From: JAPLDP01 sp964628285 | GTDB taxonomy: Bacteria; Bacteroidota; Bacteroidia; Bacteroidales; JAGONC01 | DNA: 31,491 bases | Reading direction: 5' to 3' | Assembly: GCA_964628285.1 (NCBI GenBank) | Contig: CAZVNP010000037.1 | Location: 1 to 31,491, forward strand | Part shown: positions 7,458 to 17,306 of the stretch, piece by piece | Position numbering within the stretch: the stretch's first letter is position 1 | How the letters are laid out: every line of letters starts with the position of its first letter | Position numbers and translations under genes: made by a program | The notes under the pieces: model-generated | What the model saw: only the letters and a program-made list of their open reading frames with translations | Database searches by the model: none | What the model was told of the DNA's origin: nothing

Positions 7458-9998
7458 ATGGAAGCAAAATTCTCACAACGGGTTAAGGATGTCCTGACAT
7501 ATAGCCGGGAAGAGGCTCTGCGTTTGGGAAATGAATACATTGGCGTGGAACATCTATTACTCGGCATGATACGTGAGGGAGAAGGCCTGGCCATTCAGAT
7601 TCTGACCTACCTTGGCATCGATATAAATGAGCTCAAGCAACGAATAGAGCAATCGGTTATCAATAAAGGAAAGCGTGCGACGTATGCTGAAAACATACCC
7701 CTGGTTAAGCAAGCCGAACGGGCTTTGAAAATAACTTATCTGGAAGCCAAATTATTCAACAGCGATCTGATCGGCACCGAACACCTCCTGCTGGCCATTT
7801 TGAAAGATGAAGAGAATCTGGTGACCAAGCTATTGCACAGTTATGGCGTGGATTATGAGACCATACGTGATGAGTTGAAATCCTTTATCTCTGATAAAGA
7901 CTATCCGTCACGGCAGGATCCTGCCGATGAATTGCCCGGTGGCACCGCCGACGATGATGCGGAAGAGGGTGGTAAAAGCTTTAGCAGCAATATGAAGAAA
8001 ATATCCGATTCCAAGTCGAGGACACCGGTGCTGGACAATTTCGGAAGGGATATTACGCGGGCAGCGGAAGAAAACAGGCTTGATCCCATTGTGGGGCGTG
8101 AGAAAGAGCTGGAACGTATAGCACAGATCCTCAGCCGCCGTAAGAAGAACAACCCCATCCTCATTGGTGAGCCCGGTGTCGGAAAATCAGCCATAGTTGA
8201 AGGCCTGGCTCTCCGAATCGTCAACAAAAAAGTCTCACGGGCTCTTTTCAACAAACGCATCTTCACCCTGGATCTGGCGTCTCTTGTCGCAGGCACCAAA
8301 TACAGAGGCCAGTTTGAGGAAAGAATGAAAGCCGTCCTCAACGAGCTGGAGAAAAACAGGGACATCATCCTTTTCATTGACGAGATACACACCATTGTCG
8401 GTGCTGGCAATGCCTCGGGCTCCCTCGACGCTTCCAATATGTTCAAGCCCGCTCTCGCCAGAGGTGAGATACAGTGCATTGGTGCCACCACCCTCGACGA
8501 ATACCGGCAGTACATAGAGAAAGACGGTGCCCTGGAACGCCGTTTTCAGAAGATCCTCGTCGATCCCACCACTCCCGAAGAAACGGTGGAGATACTTAAT
8601 AACATCAAAGAGAAATATGAAGACCACCATCTGGTCAAATACACCGATAGTGCCCTGCGTGCCTGTGTGTCGCTAACCAACAGGTATATGACCGACCGTT
8701 ACCTGCCCGATAAGGCCATTGATGCCCTCGATGAGGCCGGTGCCAGGGTGCACATAAAAAATATCAACGTGCCCGTCGAAATACTCGATATCGAGAATGA
8801 GATAGAAGAGACCAGACAAAAGAAGACCAAGGCCATCAACAGTCAGAAGTTTGAAGAGGCGGCGAAGTACAGGGACCTTGAACGCAAGCTCCAGGACGAT
8901 CTCGAGACGGCACGCAAGAAATGGGAGGAAGAATCGAAAATAAACCGTGAAACGGTGGATGAAGAGAACGTGGCCGAGGTCGTCTCCATGATGACGGGTA
9001 TCCCCATCCAGCGCATCGCCCAGAATGAAAGTGAACGTCTGGTGAACATGGAGGCCGAACTGGAACATTCGGTCATCGGACAGAATGAAGCCATCAAAAA
9101 GGTGGTGAGGGCCATCCGCCGTAACAGGGCCGGTTTAAAAGATCCCAACAAACCCATCGGAAGCCTCATCTTCCTCGGCCCCACAGGCGTCGGCAAAACC
9201 CATCTGGCCAAGATACTCGCACAATATCTCTTTGACTCCACCGACGCTCTTGTGCGTATCGATATGAGTGAGTACATGGAAAAATTTGCCGTATCACGGC
9301 TTATCGGCGCACCCCCCGGATATGTGGGCTATGAGGAAGGCGGTCAGCTTACCGAGAAAGTCAGACGTAAACCTTATTCCATCGTCCTGCTGGATGAAAT
9401 TGAAAAGGCCCACCCTGATATCTTCCATCTTCTGCTGCAAGTGCTTGATGACGGCGTTCTGACCGACAGCCTGGGACGCAAGGTGGATTTCAAGAACACC
9501 ATCATCATCATGACTTCTAACATTGGCTCACGGCAGTTGAAAGACTTTGGCCAGGGTATCGGTTTCGTCACCGAATCGAAGAAAGTAAATGATTATGCCA
9601 AAAGTGTCATAGAGAATGCGCTGAAAAAAACATTTGCCCCTGAATTCCTCAACAGGATTGATGACGTGGTCATCTTTGATTCACTCGACCGTGACGATAT
9701 TCACAAGATCATCGATATCGAGCTTTCCCATCTCTTCGAACGGGTAAACAACATCGGTTATAAAATCATCGTCACCGAAGAGGCCAAGGACTTTATACTC
9801 GAGAAGGGGTGGGATGCCCAGTTTGGAGCACGGCCTCTCAAGCGGGCCATTCAGAAATATGTGGAGGATCCCCTGGCGGAAGAGATCATCAAAACCGAAC
9901 TCTCGCAGGGCGATACCATCACTGTGGACTATGACAAGGAGAAGGACAGCACCGTCATCCAGATCTCCAAACAAACCGCCGAAGCTCAGCAGACATAG
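7458..9998 (+). CDS. clpC: ATP-dependent Clp protease ATPase subunit ClpC
   Basis: A HSP100 AAA+ unfoldase that feeds substrates to ClpP. It has 846 residues. Two Clp_N repeats cover about 1-145 (FSQRVKDVLTYSREEALRLG). The first AAA+ domain has Walker A GEPGVGKS (237-244) and Walker B LFIDEIHT. A middle domain carries a UVR-like coiled coil (about 445-490, KFEEAAKYRDLERKLQDD), typical of ClpC rather than ClpA or ClpB. The second AAA+ domain has Walker A GPTGVGKT (574-581) and Walker B VLLDEIEKAHP, followed by the ClpB D2-small domain. No mcsA or mcsB is adjacent, as expected for Bacteroidota. It ends in TAG; the next gene starts 136 bases later. Confidence 0.95.
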   Translation: MEAKFSQRVKDVLTYSREEALRLGNEYIGVEHLLLGMIREGEGLAIQILTYLGIDINELKQRIEQSVINKGKRATYAENIPLVKQAERALKITYLEAKLFNSDLIGTEHLLLAILKDEENLVTKLLHSYGVDYETIRDELKSFISDKDYPSRQDPADELPGGTADDDAEEGGKSFSSNMKKISDSKSRTPVLDNFGRDITRAAEENRLDPIVGREKELERIAQILSRRKKNNPILIGEPGVGKSAIVEGLALRIVNKKVSRALFNKRIFTLDLASLVAGTKYRGQFEERMKAVLNELEKNRDIILFIDEIHTIVGAGNASGSLDASNMFKPALARGEIQCIGATTLDEYRQYIEKDGALERRFQKILVDPTTPEETVEILNNIKEKYEDHHLVKYTDSALRACVSLTNRYMTDRYLPDKAIDALDEAGARVHIKNINVPVEILDIENEIEETRQKKTKAINSQKFEEAAKYRDLERKLQDDLETARKKWEEESKINRETVDEENVAEVVSMMTGIPIQRIAQNESERLVNMEAELEHSVIGQNEAIKKVVRAIRRNRAGLKDPNKPIGSLIFLGPTGVGKTHLAKILAQYLFDSTDALVRIDMSEYMEKFAVSRLIGAPPGYVGYEEGGQLTEKVRRKPYSIVLLDEIEKAHPDIFHLLLQVLDDGVLTDSLGRKVDFKNTIIIMTSNIGSRQLKDFGQGIGFVTESKKVNDYAKSVIENALKKTFAPEFLNRIDDVVIFDSLDRDDIHKIIDIELSHLFERVNNIGYKIIVTEEAKDFILEKGWDAQFGARPLKRAIQKYVEDPLAEEIIKTELSQGDTITVDYDKEKDSTVIQISKQTAEAQQT

Positions 9999-10062
9999 GT
10001 CACCCCTATCCTGTTTTGATTTCTCATTATCAAATAGTAATTTTACCGCCCCAAAAAATTCG

Positions 10063-10089
10063 CTCATATCTCATGAGTGATTTTTCTAA
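10063..10089 (+). terminator. Weak terminator candidate after clpC
   Basis: CTCAT (10063-10067) and ATGAG (10073-10077) form a 5-bp stem with a 5-base loop, followed by TGATTTTTC. The stem is short, so confidence is low. Confidence 0.25.
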
Positions 10090-10134
10090 TTAAGCATTAT
10101 AAATCAGCAATCTATATATCCAAAAAAACAGTAC

Positions 10135-11916
10135 ATGGAAAATAAAAAACGGCTGCGTGGCGGTGAATTTCTCATCCGGGAATCTGATGCCGGTGATATA
10201 TTCATCCCCGAAGAGATCGATGAAGAGCAGAAGATGATCATTCAGACCTGTGAAGATTTTCTCCGGACTGAGGTTTTTCCCATTCTGGACCGTATCGACA
10301 GCCAGGAAAAAGGACTCATGCGTGATCTCATCCGTAAATCCGGTGCCCTGGGTCTTCTAGGCATCTCCTTACCTGTTGAATACGATGGCTTTGACCAGTC
10401 TTTCGTGACCTCCATGCTGGCCAGTGAGGCGATGGGATCGGGTTATTCTTTTTCCGTTGCATATTCGGCTCACACCGGTATAGGTACCTTACCCATTCTT
10501 TATTACGGCAATGAAGAGCAGAAACGGACCTACCTTCCCAAGCTGGCCTCGGGGGAATGGGCGGCAGCATACTGTCTCACCGAACCCAACGCAGGCTCCG
10601 ATGCCAATGCAGGCAAATCACACGCCGTGTTATCGGATGACGGGCAACATTACATCCTGAACGGTCAAAAGATGTGGATCACCAACGGTGGTTTTGCAGA
10701 TGTGCTGACGGTCTTCGCCAAGATTGACAATGACAGGGTTCACAGCGCTTTCATTGTGGAGAAAGATTTTAATGGTATCGTCATCAATCCCGAGGAAAAG
10801 AAAATGGGCATAAAAGGCTCCTCGACGGTTCAGATCTTCTTCAATGACACCAGAGTGCCTGTCGGCAACCTGTTGGGTCGTCGTGGTGAGGGATTCCGCA
10901 TTGCTCTGAACATCCTTCACATGGGTCGTATCAAATTGGGAGGCACGGTCCTGGGCGCGGCCAAGAGAGCCATCACACAATCGGTGAATTATGCCAACGA
11001 ACGCAAGCAGTTCGGACGTCTCATCAGCAGTTTCGGGGCCATCAAATATAAGCTGGCCGAGCAGGTGATCCGTACTTTCACCACCGAATCGGCGGTATAC
11101 AGAGCCAGTAAAAATGTGGATGAGGCCATAGGGGAACTCGTCGCCGAGGGATTCGCCAAGCCGCAGGCGACCATTGAGGGCATCTCGCAGTATGCCATCG
11201 AAGCGGCCTTACTGAAAGTGTACGGCTCCGAAGCCCTCAATTATGTGGTGGATGAAGCCGTACAGATATTCGGTGGCATGGGATTCTCATCCGAGACCGA
11301 CGTCGACAGGGCATACCGTGACTCGCGTATCAACAGAATTTTCGAGGGTACCAATGAGATCAACAGGTTGCTGGTGGTGGACACAACCATCAAAAAATCC
11401 CTGAAGAGCGGCTTTGACGTCATACGTTATGCAACCCACATTGAGAAAGAGATACAGGAGATGGAAGAAAACGGCGGTGACATGAGTTATTATGAAGAGA
11501 AAAGGAATGCCATTAAAAATTTCAAAAGGATTGCCCTCCTGCTTTTGGGCGCTGTTTCAAAAAAATTCCACCGGGATATGACCGAAGAGCAAATGATCCT
11601 GTTCAATATCTCGGACATCATCATGCACACTTACGCGGCCGAGTCAACCTTTCTGAGGACCGAGAAACTCGAAGGATTGCTGGGCAAAGAAAAAATTTCT
11701 ATATACAGGGACATCCTCGATGTCTATGTCTATGATTCGGCACACCACATTCTCAAATCAGGTCTTGATGCCATTAATTCATTTACTGAGGGGCCGGAAC
11801 GACAGACGCTGACGGGTTATCTGCGCGGTTTTTCGCGTATCAATCCTGTTGATGTGAAAGCGGCCCGCTGCCGCATTGCAGCCAGGCTCATAGAAGAAAA
11901 CAGGTACTGCTTTTAA
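10135..11916 (+). CDS. Acyl-CoA dehydrogenase, long form (593 aa)
   Basis: An FAD enzyme that makes the first double bond in fatty acyl-CoA oxidation. At 593 residues it is about 200 longer than the short or medium-chain type. Residues up to about 425 hold the usual N-terminal, beta-barrel and C-terminal helical domains: AAYCLTEPNAGSDA (FAD/substrate signature), KMWITNGGFADV, and QIFGGMGFSSETDVDRAYRDSRINRIFEGTNEINR, in which FEGTNE carries the likely catalytic Glu. The extra C-terminal helical part (about 430-593) resembles the very-long-chain class. The gene is convergent with a second acyl-CoA dehydrogenase 27 bases away on the other strand. Chain-length preference cannot be read from sequence. 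Confidence 0.9.
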   Translation: MENKKRLRGGEFLIRESDAGDIFIPEEIDEEQKMIIQTCEDFLRTEVFPILDRIDSQEKGLMRDLIRKSGALGLLGISLPVEYDGFDQSFVTSMLASEAMGSGYSFSVAYSAHTGIGTLPILYYGNEEQKRTYLPKLASGEWAAAYCLTEPNAGSDANAGKSHAVLSDDGQHYILNGQKMWITNGGFADVLTVFAKIDNDRVHSAFIVEKDFNGIVINPEEKKMGIKGSSTVQIFFNDTRVPVGNLLGRRGEGFRIALNILHMGRIKLGGTVLGAAKRAITQSVNYANERKQFGRLISSFGAIKYKLAEQVIRTFTTESAVYRASKNVDEAIGELVAEGFAKPQATIEGISQYAIEAALLKVYGSEALNYVVDEAVQIFGGMGFSSETDVDRAYRDSRINRIFEGTNEINRLLVVDTTIKKSLKSGFDVIRYATHIEKEIQEMEENGGDMSYYEEKRNAIKNFKRIALLLLGAVSKKFHRDMTEEQMILFNISDIIMHTYAAESTFLRTEKLEGLLGKEKISIYRDILDVYVYDSAHHILKSGLDAINSFTEGPERQTLTGYLRGFSRINPVDVKAARCRIAARLIEENRYCF

Positions 11917-11943
11917 ATATACTTTCATGCAGGATTAATCTTC

Positions 11944-13101
11944 TTATTCTGTTTTCATCTCCTTGAGGATGTTCTTTGAGATGACTATCCGCTGCACCTG
12001 GTTGGTTCCCTCGTATATCTGGCATAATTTGGCATCACGCATCATCTTCTCCACGGGATATTCACGTGAGTACCCTTCCCCTCCCATAATCTGAACTGCA
12101 TCGGTGGTCACTTTCATGGCCATGTCTGACGCATAGAGTTTGGACATGGAGGCGAGCTTGGAGGCGGACCGCTGGCCGCTGTCGTAGGCCCAGGCGGCAT
12201 ACCATGTCAACAGGCGGGCGGCTTCGATCTCCGTGGCCATGTCGGCCATCATAAAAGCGATGGCCTGGTTGGCGGCGATGGGTTTGCCGAACTGTATGCG
12301 TCTCTGTGTCCACTCCTTGGATATCTCATAGGCTGAGCGGGCACAGCCCACGCTCAGGGCCGCCACTCCCGTGCGTGTTCTGTCGAAGGTCTTCATGGCG
12401 ATGAGAAAACCCCTGCCCTCTTCGCCCAGTCTGTTTTCCACAGGTATCTCCACATCGTGGTATTTTATCTCATTTTGCACCGAGGCGCGCTGGCCCATCT
12501 TGTCAAGGCGTGATACGATCTCCACCCCTGATAAATCACGTGGCACGACCAAGGCCGTCAGACTACGCGATCCCTTCTCAGGATCGGTGATGGCAAAGAC
12601 CGTGTGGAAGGTGGCCACCTCACCGTTGGTGATGAAACGTTTATGACCGTTGAGGATGTACTTGTCGCCATGGCGGATGGCCGTCGAGCTGATGCTCTGC
12701 ACATCGGAACCGGCGTTGGGCTCGGTGAGGCAATAGGCGGCCACACCTTTCCCTTCGACGACCCATCCGAAGAATTTCTTTTTCTGCTCGTCGGTGCCGG
12801 CCAGCAGCAAAGGCGTCAACGCCAGGGTATTGGCATCGATACATATACCTATGCCGATGCATCCGGCACCCAGCTCTTCCGACTGCAGCGCACTGCCACG
12901 GAGGTCATAGCCGTTGCCGCCATATTCTTTCGGTATAGGACCGTTCATGATGCCCTCATCATAAGCCGCCTTGACGATATCCCACGGAAAAACAGCCAAT
13001 TCATCATATTTCATCCTGTTCGGGATGACCCACCGGTTCACGAAATCCCGGTACTTTTCCACAATCGCCTGATATTCATTTGACACTGAAAAATCTAACA
13101 T
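11944..13101 (-). CDS. Acyl-CoA dehydrogenase, short/medium-chain type (385 aa)
   Basis: A cytoplasmic FAD flavoenzyme for alpha,beta-dehydrogenation of acyl-CoA. The 385-residue length is typical of butyryl/short-chain acyl-CoA dehydrogenases. Motifs: AAYCLTEPNAGSDVQS, YILNGHKRFITNG, FGKPIAANQAIAFMMADMA, and QIMGGEGYSREYPVEKMMRD followed by IYEGTNQVQR with the catalytic Glu. Electron-transfer flavoprotein genes are not in the window. The minus-strand box TAAATTTG (13155-13148) upstream is a promoter candidate. It probably acts in the same beta-oxidation pathway as its convergent neighbour, on a different chain length (inference). Confidence 0.92.
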   Translation of the reverse strand: MLDFSVSNEYQAIVEKYRDFVNRWVIPNRMKYDELAVFPWDIVKAAYDEGIMNGPIPKEYGGNGYDLRGSALQSEELGAGCIGIGICIDANTLALTPLLLAGTDEQKKKFFGWVVEGKGVAAYCLTEPNAGSDVQSISSTAIRHGDKYILNGHKRFITNGEVATFHTVFAITDPEKGSRSLTALVVPRDLSGVEIVSRLDKMGQRASVQNEIKYHDVEIPVENRLGEEGRGFLIAMKTFDRTRTGVAALSVGCARSAYEISKEWTQRRIQFGKPIAANQAIAFMMADMATEIEAARLLTWYAAWAYDSGQRSASKLASMSKLYASDMAMKVTTDAVQIMGGEGYSREYPVEKMMRDAKLCQIYEGTNQVQRIVISKNILKEMKTE

Positions 13102-13147
13102 AACCCCTCCTGTCTGGTTAAAATAAGTAAGTAATCTTTTCTTTGTA

Positions 13148-13155
13148 CAAATTTA
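13148..13155 (-). promoter_or_regulatory. -7 box candidate for the short acyl-CoA dehydrogenase gene
   Basis: Plus-strand CAAATTTA is TAAATTTG on the minus strand, matching TAnnTTTG, about 46 bases before the start codon. No well-spaced -33 element was seen. Confidence 0.35.
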
Positions 13156-13266
13156 TTCAAATAAACACAATTTCAGCGTCCGTCAGCGCAAATTATATTG
13201 CTGAAATATACTTTCCGGGGAAGGATTTGTTTATCTTTATGATCCGTTATCTCTGAAAATATTGTT

Positions 13267-13752
13267 ATGAAGAACAACAAACCTGATAAGAAGGGCAGGA
13301 AGAAAAATTTTGTGAAGTTGCCTGTTTACCCTGGTGGCAGTGCTTATTTTAAACGTTTCATTTACGATAATCTCATTTACCCCGAGGAAGCCCTTGAAAA
13401 GGGTATCGAAGGATCGGTTTACGTCTCTTACACCGTTGATGACAGGGGGGTGGTCATTGACGCCAGGATCACCCGGGGGCTGGGTTATGGTTGCGATGAG
13501 GAAGCGCTGCGCCTGATCCGTCTGCTGCGCTATGAAAAGGTAAAAAACAGAGGCATAATCGTCAAATCGAACATGCGCGCACGCATCGATTTCCACCTGA
13601 AGAATAAAAACACGGCCGGCCTGCGTGTCACCTATCAGCCAAAACAGCCCGACAAACTTACGGATAACGTAAAGAAAAAAGAGCGGACGGATGTGAAGTA
13701 TCATTACACCATCTCCCTCCCCCCTTCAGAAGACCATGATGACCGGTCTTAA
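13267..13752 (+). CDS. TonB C-terminal-domain protein without a membrane anchor
   Basis: 161 residues. Residues about 22-118 match a TonB C-terminal domain: PVYPGGSAYFKRFIYDNLIY, PEEALEKGIEGSVYVSYTVD, RGVVIDARITRGLGYGCDEEALRLI. TonB normally has an N-terminal transmembrane helix and a Pro-rich spacer, but here the N-terminus is a short basic stretch (MKNNKPDKKGRKKNF) with no hydrophobic segment, and the C-terminus adds about 40 polar residues. So it is a stand-alone domain, perhaps cytoplasmic or a partner of another protein. Its TAA stop overlaps the stop of fabI on the other strand by a few bases. Start choice: the ATG at 13267 is the first in frame; no upstream membrane segment was found. 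Confidence 0.75.
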   Translation: MKNNKPDKKGRKKNFVKLPVYPGGSAYFKRFIYDNLIYPEEALEKGIEGSVYVSYTVDDRGVVIDARITRGLGYGCDEEALRLIRLLRYEKVKNRGIIVKSNMRARIDFHLKNKNTAGLRVTYQPKQPDKLTDNVKKKERTDVKYHYTISLPPSEDHDDRS

Positions 13753-14594
13753 TCCACGGGCGGACATTCCGCACAATCCTTACTCCGGATATACATCCTC
13801 ATGGCCTTGAGACTCATGCCCATGGATGAGAAACCACCGTCATGATAGATGTTTTGCATGGTTACCTTTTTCGACAGGTCTGAAAAAAGAGTGATGCAAA
13901 AACCGGCACATTCGTCGGCAGATGCATTGCCCAGGGGTGACATGCGTTCGGTAAAATCCATCAGGTCTTCCATACCCTTGACGCCGCTGCCGGCTGTGGT
14001 CAGTGTCGGGGACTGCGAGACGGAATTGACCCTGATCTTTTTGTCTCTTCCGTAGATGTATCCGAAGCTCCTGACGATGGACTCCAGGAGAGCTTTGGCG
14101 TCGGCCATGTCATTATATCCGTACAGTGTTCGCTGCGATGCAATGTACGAGAGAGTGACCACTGACCCCCATTCTTTGATGGCGTCCATATGATATGCGA
14201 CCTGCAACATCTTATGAAAAGAGATGGCGGAGATATCCAGGGTTCGCTGGAAATAATCATAGTCCAGATCACTGTAAACGCGATGTTTACGCACATTCAT
14301 CGACATGCCGATGGAGTGCAGCAGAAAATCGATTTTCCCTCCAAATATCTCCATGGTCCGGGCAAAAACCTGTTCAATTTCCCTGACGTTGGTGGCGTCG
14401 GCAGGTATGATCTCACTGCCGCATTTGACGGCCAGATCCCTGATTTGTCCCAACCTGATGGAGGCGGGGGTATTGGACAGGGTAAACAGGGCACCCTCTT
14501 CAAAGGCTTTCTCAGCCACTTTCCAGGCAATGGATTTTTCGTCGAGCGCTCCGAAAATGATACCTCGTTTACCTGCTAATAAATTGTAAGCCAT
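13749..14594 (-). CDS. fabI: Enoyl-[acyl-carrier-protein] reductase (NADH), FabI type
   Basis: The last step of each type II fatty-acid elongation cycle: reduction of trans-2-enoyl-ACP with NAD(P)H. A short-chain-dehydrogenase fold of 281 residues. Seen: the nucleotide-binding start GKRGIIFGALDEKSIAWKVA, LLHSIGMS, and the FabI-type Tyr-x6-Lys pair Tyr160-Lys167 (YNDMADAK; E. coli Tyr156/Lys163). The C-terminal tail is slightly longer than usual and Cys-containing (RSKDCAECPPVD). It lies downstream of recN on the same strand, 88 bases away, and is convergent with the TonB-domain gene with overlapping stops. Confidence 0.93.
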   Translation of the reverse strand: MAYNLLAGKRGIIFGALDEKSIAWKVAEKAFEEGALFTLSNTPASIRLGQIRDLAVKCGSEIIPADATNVREIEQVFARTMEIFGGKIDFLLHSIGMSMNVRKHRVYSDLDYDYFQRTLDISAISFHKMLQVAYHMDAIKEWGSVVTLSYIASQRTLYGYNDMADAKALLESIVRSFGYIYGRDKKIRVNSVSQSPTLTTAGSGVKGMEDLMDFTERMSPLGNASADECAGFCITLFSDLSKKVTMQNIYHDGGFSSMGMSLKAMRMYIRSKDCAECPPVD

Positions 14595-14682
14595 AACAAA
14601 TAAGATTTATTAAGATAATAAATGTAAGCATGAAAACGTGAGGAATAATGATTTGTTCACTATCATCACGGGGAACCATTAA

Positions 14683-16344
14683 CTAATGCGTGCCGTCAAG
14701 CAGCTCCCTGGCCGTGGCGATGGCTGATACGGTCACTTTTTGATCACTTAACAGTTTGGCTATCTCCATGACTCTTTCCTCATCATTAAGTATTTTCACT
14801 GCGGAAAAGGCCTTATCCTCTGAGGTATATTTATAGACCAGATAATGCGACCGGCTTTTGCCGGCGATCTGGGGAAGATGTGTGATGACAATGACCTGCA
14901 TGTTTTTAGCCATCTGTTGAAGGATCATGCCCACCTTTCCTGCCACTTCGCCCGACACGCCCATGTCTATCTCATCAAAAATGATGGTCGGCAGCAGGTT
15001 TTTTCTCGCTATCATCGACTTGACAGCGAGCATCAGCCTGGAGCGTTCGCCTCCTGAAGCCACGGTAGCTACGTCCCTGAGCTCAATACCTTTATTGGCG
15101 CTGAACATGAACATCACCCGGTCGGTACCGTCGTTTGACAAATCACCAGCCGGGGTGATCATGATTCTAAATTGTGCGTCGGGTATGCCCAGGCTGCGGA
15201 TCAGACCCTGGAGTTCTTTTTCGATGACAGGAATGACCTTGTGTCTGCTTTCAGAGATAGTCTGTGCCTGGCTCCATAGTTTCGTTTCGTTCTGTGCGAT
15301 CTCTTCCCCCAGACGAACGATTTCGTCGTTCAGGGAGGAAATCTCCCCCAGCCGTTTATGAAAGGTTTCTTTCAGGAGGATGAGTTCCTTCACGGATCCC
15401 ACCCTGTGTTTATGTTCCAGGTGGCTGATCAGGTCAAGGCGCTGGTTTAACCTGTTGATGCGGTCAGGGTCGATAACTATCTGCTGTTCAATACGGTCAA
15501 GCTCGGAGGCGATATCCTTGAGATCGATCATGACTGATTCGATACGTTCATTGATGTCAGAGATGGCCCGGTGGTGCTGTGCCGCCCTGGTGGTGATGGC
15601 TTTAACGGCAGCCAGGCGAGACAACAGGTTATCTTCCGATCCCTGAAGGACAGCACCGGCCTGCAGCAGGCCTGTCTTGATATCCTCGGCATGGCTGAGT
15701 ATCTCCAGCTCTTTCTCCAGCTCTCCCTGTTCATCTTCGATCAGATGTGCCTGTTCCAGTTCTTCATGCTGAAAACGGTAATAGTCCTGATCGGCATTTG
15801 ATCGTTTCTCCTCTTCGAGAAGGTGTTGATGAAGGCGCTTCTGTTCGAGATAATCCTGAAATTCCTTTCTGTATGCTCCAACCTGATCAATCAGATGACC
15901 ATAGCTGTCAAGGACTGTCAGCTGAAAATCAGCATCATTCAATGTGAAAGTCTGGAACTGGGAATGGATATCAACGAGCTTCTCCCCCAGTTGTTTCATC
16001 ACATTCAGACTGACCGGCGTATCATTGATGAAGGCACGTGATTTCCCGTTCGGGGTGATCTCACGGCGCAGGACAACACTCTCGCTGTAATCGAGGTCAT
16101 TGATCTGAAAGAAGTGTTCAAGGTCATAATCCCTGATGAGAAAAGTACCTTCCACCACACATTTCCGGTCTTTCACCAACAGTATGGCAATATCGACACG
16201 CTGTCCGAGGATGAGCGACAAGGCGCCAAGGAGGATGGATTTTCCGGCGCCCGTTTCACCGGTGATGACAGTGAATCCCTCAGGCCAATCCATGTCAAGC
16301 TCCGCTATCAGGGCATAATTGGATATGGATAAATGCTGAAGCAT
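14683..16344 (-). CDS. recN: DNA repair protein RecN
   Basis: An SMC-like ATPase for double-strand-break repair. It has 553 residues, normal for the family. Walker A GETGAGKS (29-36) is near the N-terminus; a long central coiled coil runs from about 150 to 360; the ABC signature (VASGGERSRLMLA) and Walker B (IIFDEIDMGVSGEVAGKVG) lie near the C-terminus, followed by the D-loop/His region VIVITHLPQIAGKSRSHYLV. It is the last gene of the minus-strand cluster bamD - omega - coaBC - DUF4835 - recN, 55 bases after DUF4835. The CAAAAATA box at 16377-16384 (minus TATTTTTG) might give it a promoter of its own. Confidence 0.95.
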   Translation of the reverse strand: MLQHLSISNYALIAELDMDWPEGFTVITGETGAGKSILLGALSLILGQRVDIAILLVKDRKCVVEGTFLIRDYDLEHFFQINDLDYSESVVLRREITPNGKSRAFINDTPVSLNVMKQLGEKLVDIHSQFQTFTLNDADFQLTVLDSYGHLIDQVGAYRKEFQDYLEQKRLHQHLLEEEKRSNADQDYYRFQHEELEQAHLIEDEQGELEKELEILSHAEDIKTGLLQAGAVLQGSEDNLLSRLAAVKAITTRAAQHHRAISDINERIESVMIDLKDIASELDRIEQQIVIDPDRINRLNQRLDLISHLEHKHRVGSVKELILLKETFHKRLGEISSLNDEIVRLGEEIAQNETKLWSQAQTISESRHKVIPVIEKELQGLIRSLGIPDAQFRIMITPAGDLSNDGTDRVMFMFSANKGIELRDVATVASGGERSRLMLAVKSMIARKNLLPTIIFDEIDMGVSGEVAGKVGMILQQMAKNMQVIVITHLPQIAGKSRSHYLVYKYTSEDKAFSAVKILNDEERVMEIAKLLSDQKVTVSAIATARELLDGTH

Positions 16345-16399
16345 AAATACATTACATCAGGCAGCGATTAAAGATACAAAAATACAAGCTGTTCTGCAT

Positions 16400-17302
16400 C
16401 TACTGCTTTGAAGTTAAAATTCTCTGATAAGAGGATGCATTGGACGGATCGATCTCCGAGAGGATGTTCACCGCTTTTGTTTTGTCGATATCATTGGCTT
16501 CCGAATAGATGTTCCTGAGTTCATCCCTTTTGGTTTCCAGTATCAGCTGGAGGAAGAAGAGACCCGGTTCCACACGGTTGGCTTTTCTGAGGTCTTCAAG
16601 AGACTGGGTGATATTCGACCGTCCCAGCTCAAGGTTGTCGGACATCATATCAAGACCTTTCAGGTGGTATTTGTACATGAACTGACGGAGGGAGGCATAG
16701 GACGAGTTGAGGATATTCTCGATAAGCCAATACCTATTCTTCATCCCTTCAAAAGATTTCCATCCCGGCTGGGGTGAGCTTTGTGCCGCATTGACCACCG
16801 CCTGGGCTTTCTGGAAGAAGGGCGTTCCGCCGTAAAGCTGAAAGGAGTCGAAATCCAGTCCCAGGATGATATAAAGATAATAAGCAAAGATCGACGTGAG
16901 GTTGGAGGAGTATGTATTATCGGAATAGACAAGTTGCTGGCCTTCATCATAACTGAACTGGATGTCCTTGTCGATATAATTCAGCATGGGTGTTTCATAG
17001 GATGTCCTGTACACGGGCCGGCGGTAAATGACATTGAGACGGCCCCGGTATTCATTGCTTGAGACGCGTTCCGACAGGGTAAGCATAAAACTGCACTCGA
17101 TCTTCTCCTCCACCCTGAAGCTATAATTGCTCCAGGCTCTTTCATTCACAAACTGATAGAGTGCTTTCTGCATCTCCTGAAAGACCGTTTTATCGGAACC
17201 TTCCAGCTGACCCGACGACACGCTGACGGTGGCTTTGAATTCCTGTGCCAGGAGTTGACCCGATAAAAAAAGCAACGGGATAAGAACTATTTTCTTTAGC
17301 AT
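16400..17302 (-). CDS. DUF4835 family secreted protein
   Basis: 300 residues with a signal peptide at 1-19 (MLKKIVLIPLLFLSGQLLA, cleaved near QE). The N-terminal half is beta-rich (FKATVSVSSGQLEGSDKTVF, YRGRLNVIYRRPVYRTSYET); the C-terminal half is helical. The pattern and its position between coaBC and recN fit the Bacteroidota DUF4835 family, whose function I do not know. It starts 4 bases after the coaBC stop, so the two are translationally linked. It is likely periplasmic or outer-membrane associated; the conserved neighbourhood with bamD hints at an envelope role (inference). Confidence 0.85.
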   Translation of the reverse strand: MLKKIVLIPLLFLSGQLLAQEFKATVSVSSGQLEGSDKTVFQEMQKALYQFVNERAWSNYSFRVEEKIECSFMLTLSERVSSNEYRGRLNVIYRRPVYRTSYETPMLNYIDKDIQFSYDEGQQLVYSDNTYSSNLTSIFAYYLYIILGLDFDSFQLYGGTPFFQKAQAVVNAAQSSPQPGWKSFEGMKNRYWLIENILNSSYASLRQFMYKYHLKGLDMMSDNLELGRSNITQSLEDLRKANRVEPGLFFLQLILETKRDELRNIYSEANDIDKTKAVNILSEIDPSNASSYQRILTSKQ

Positions 17303-17306
17303 AACA

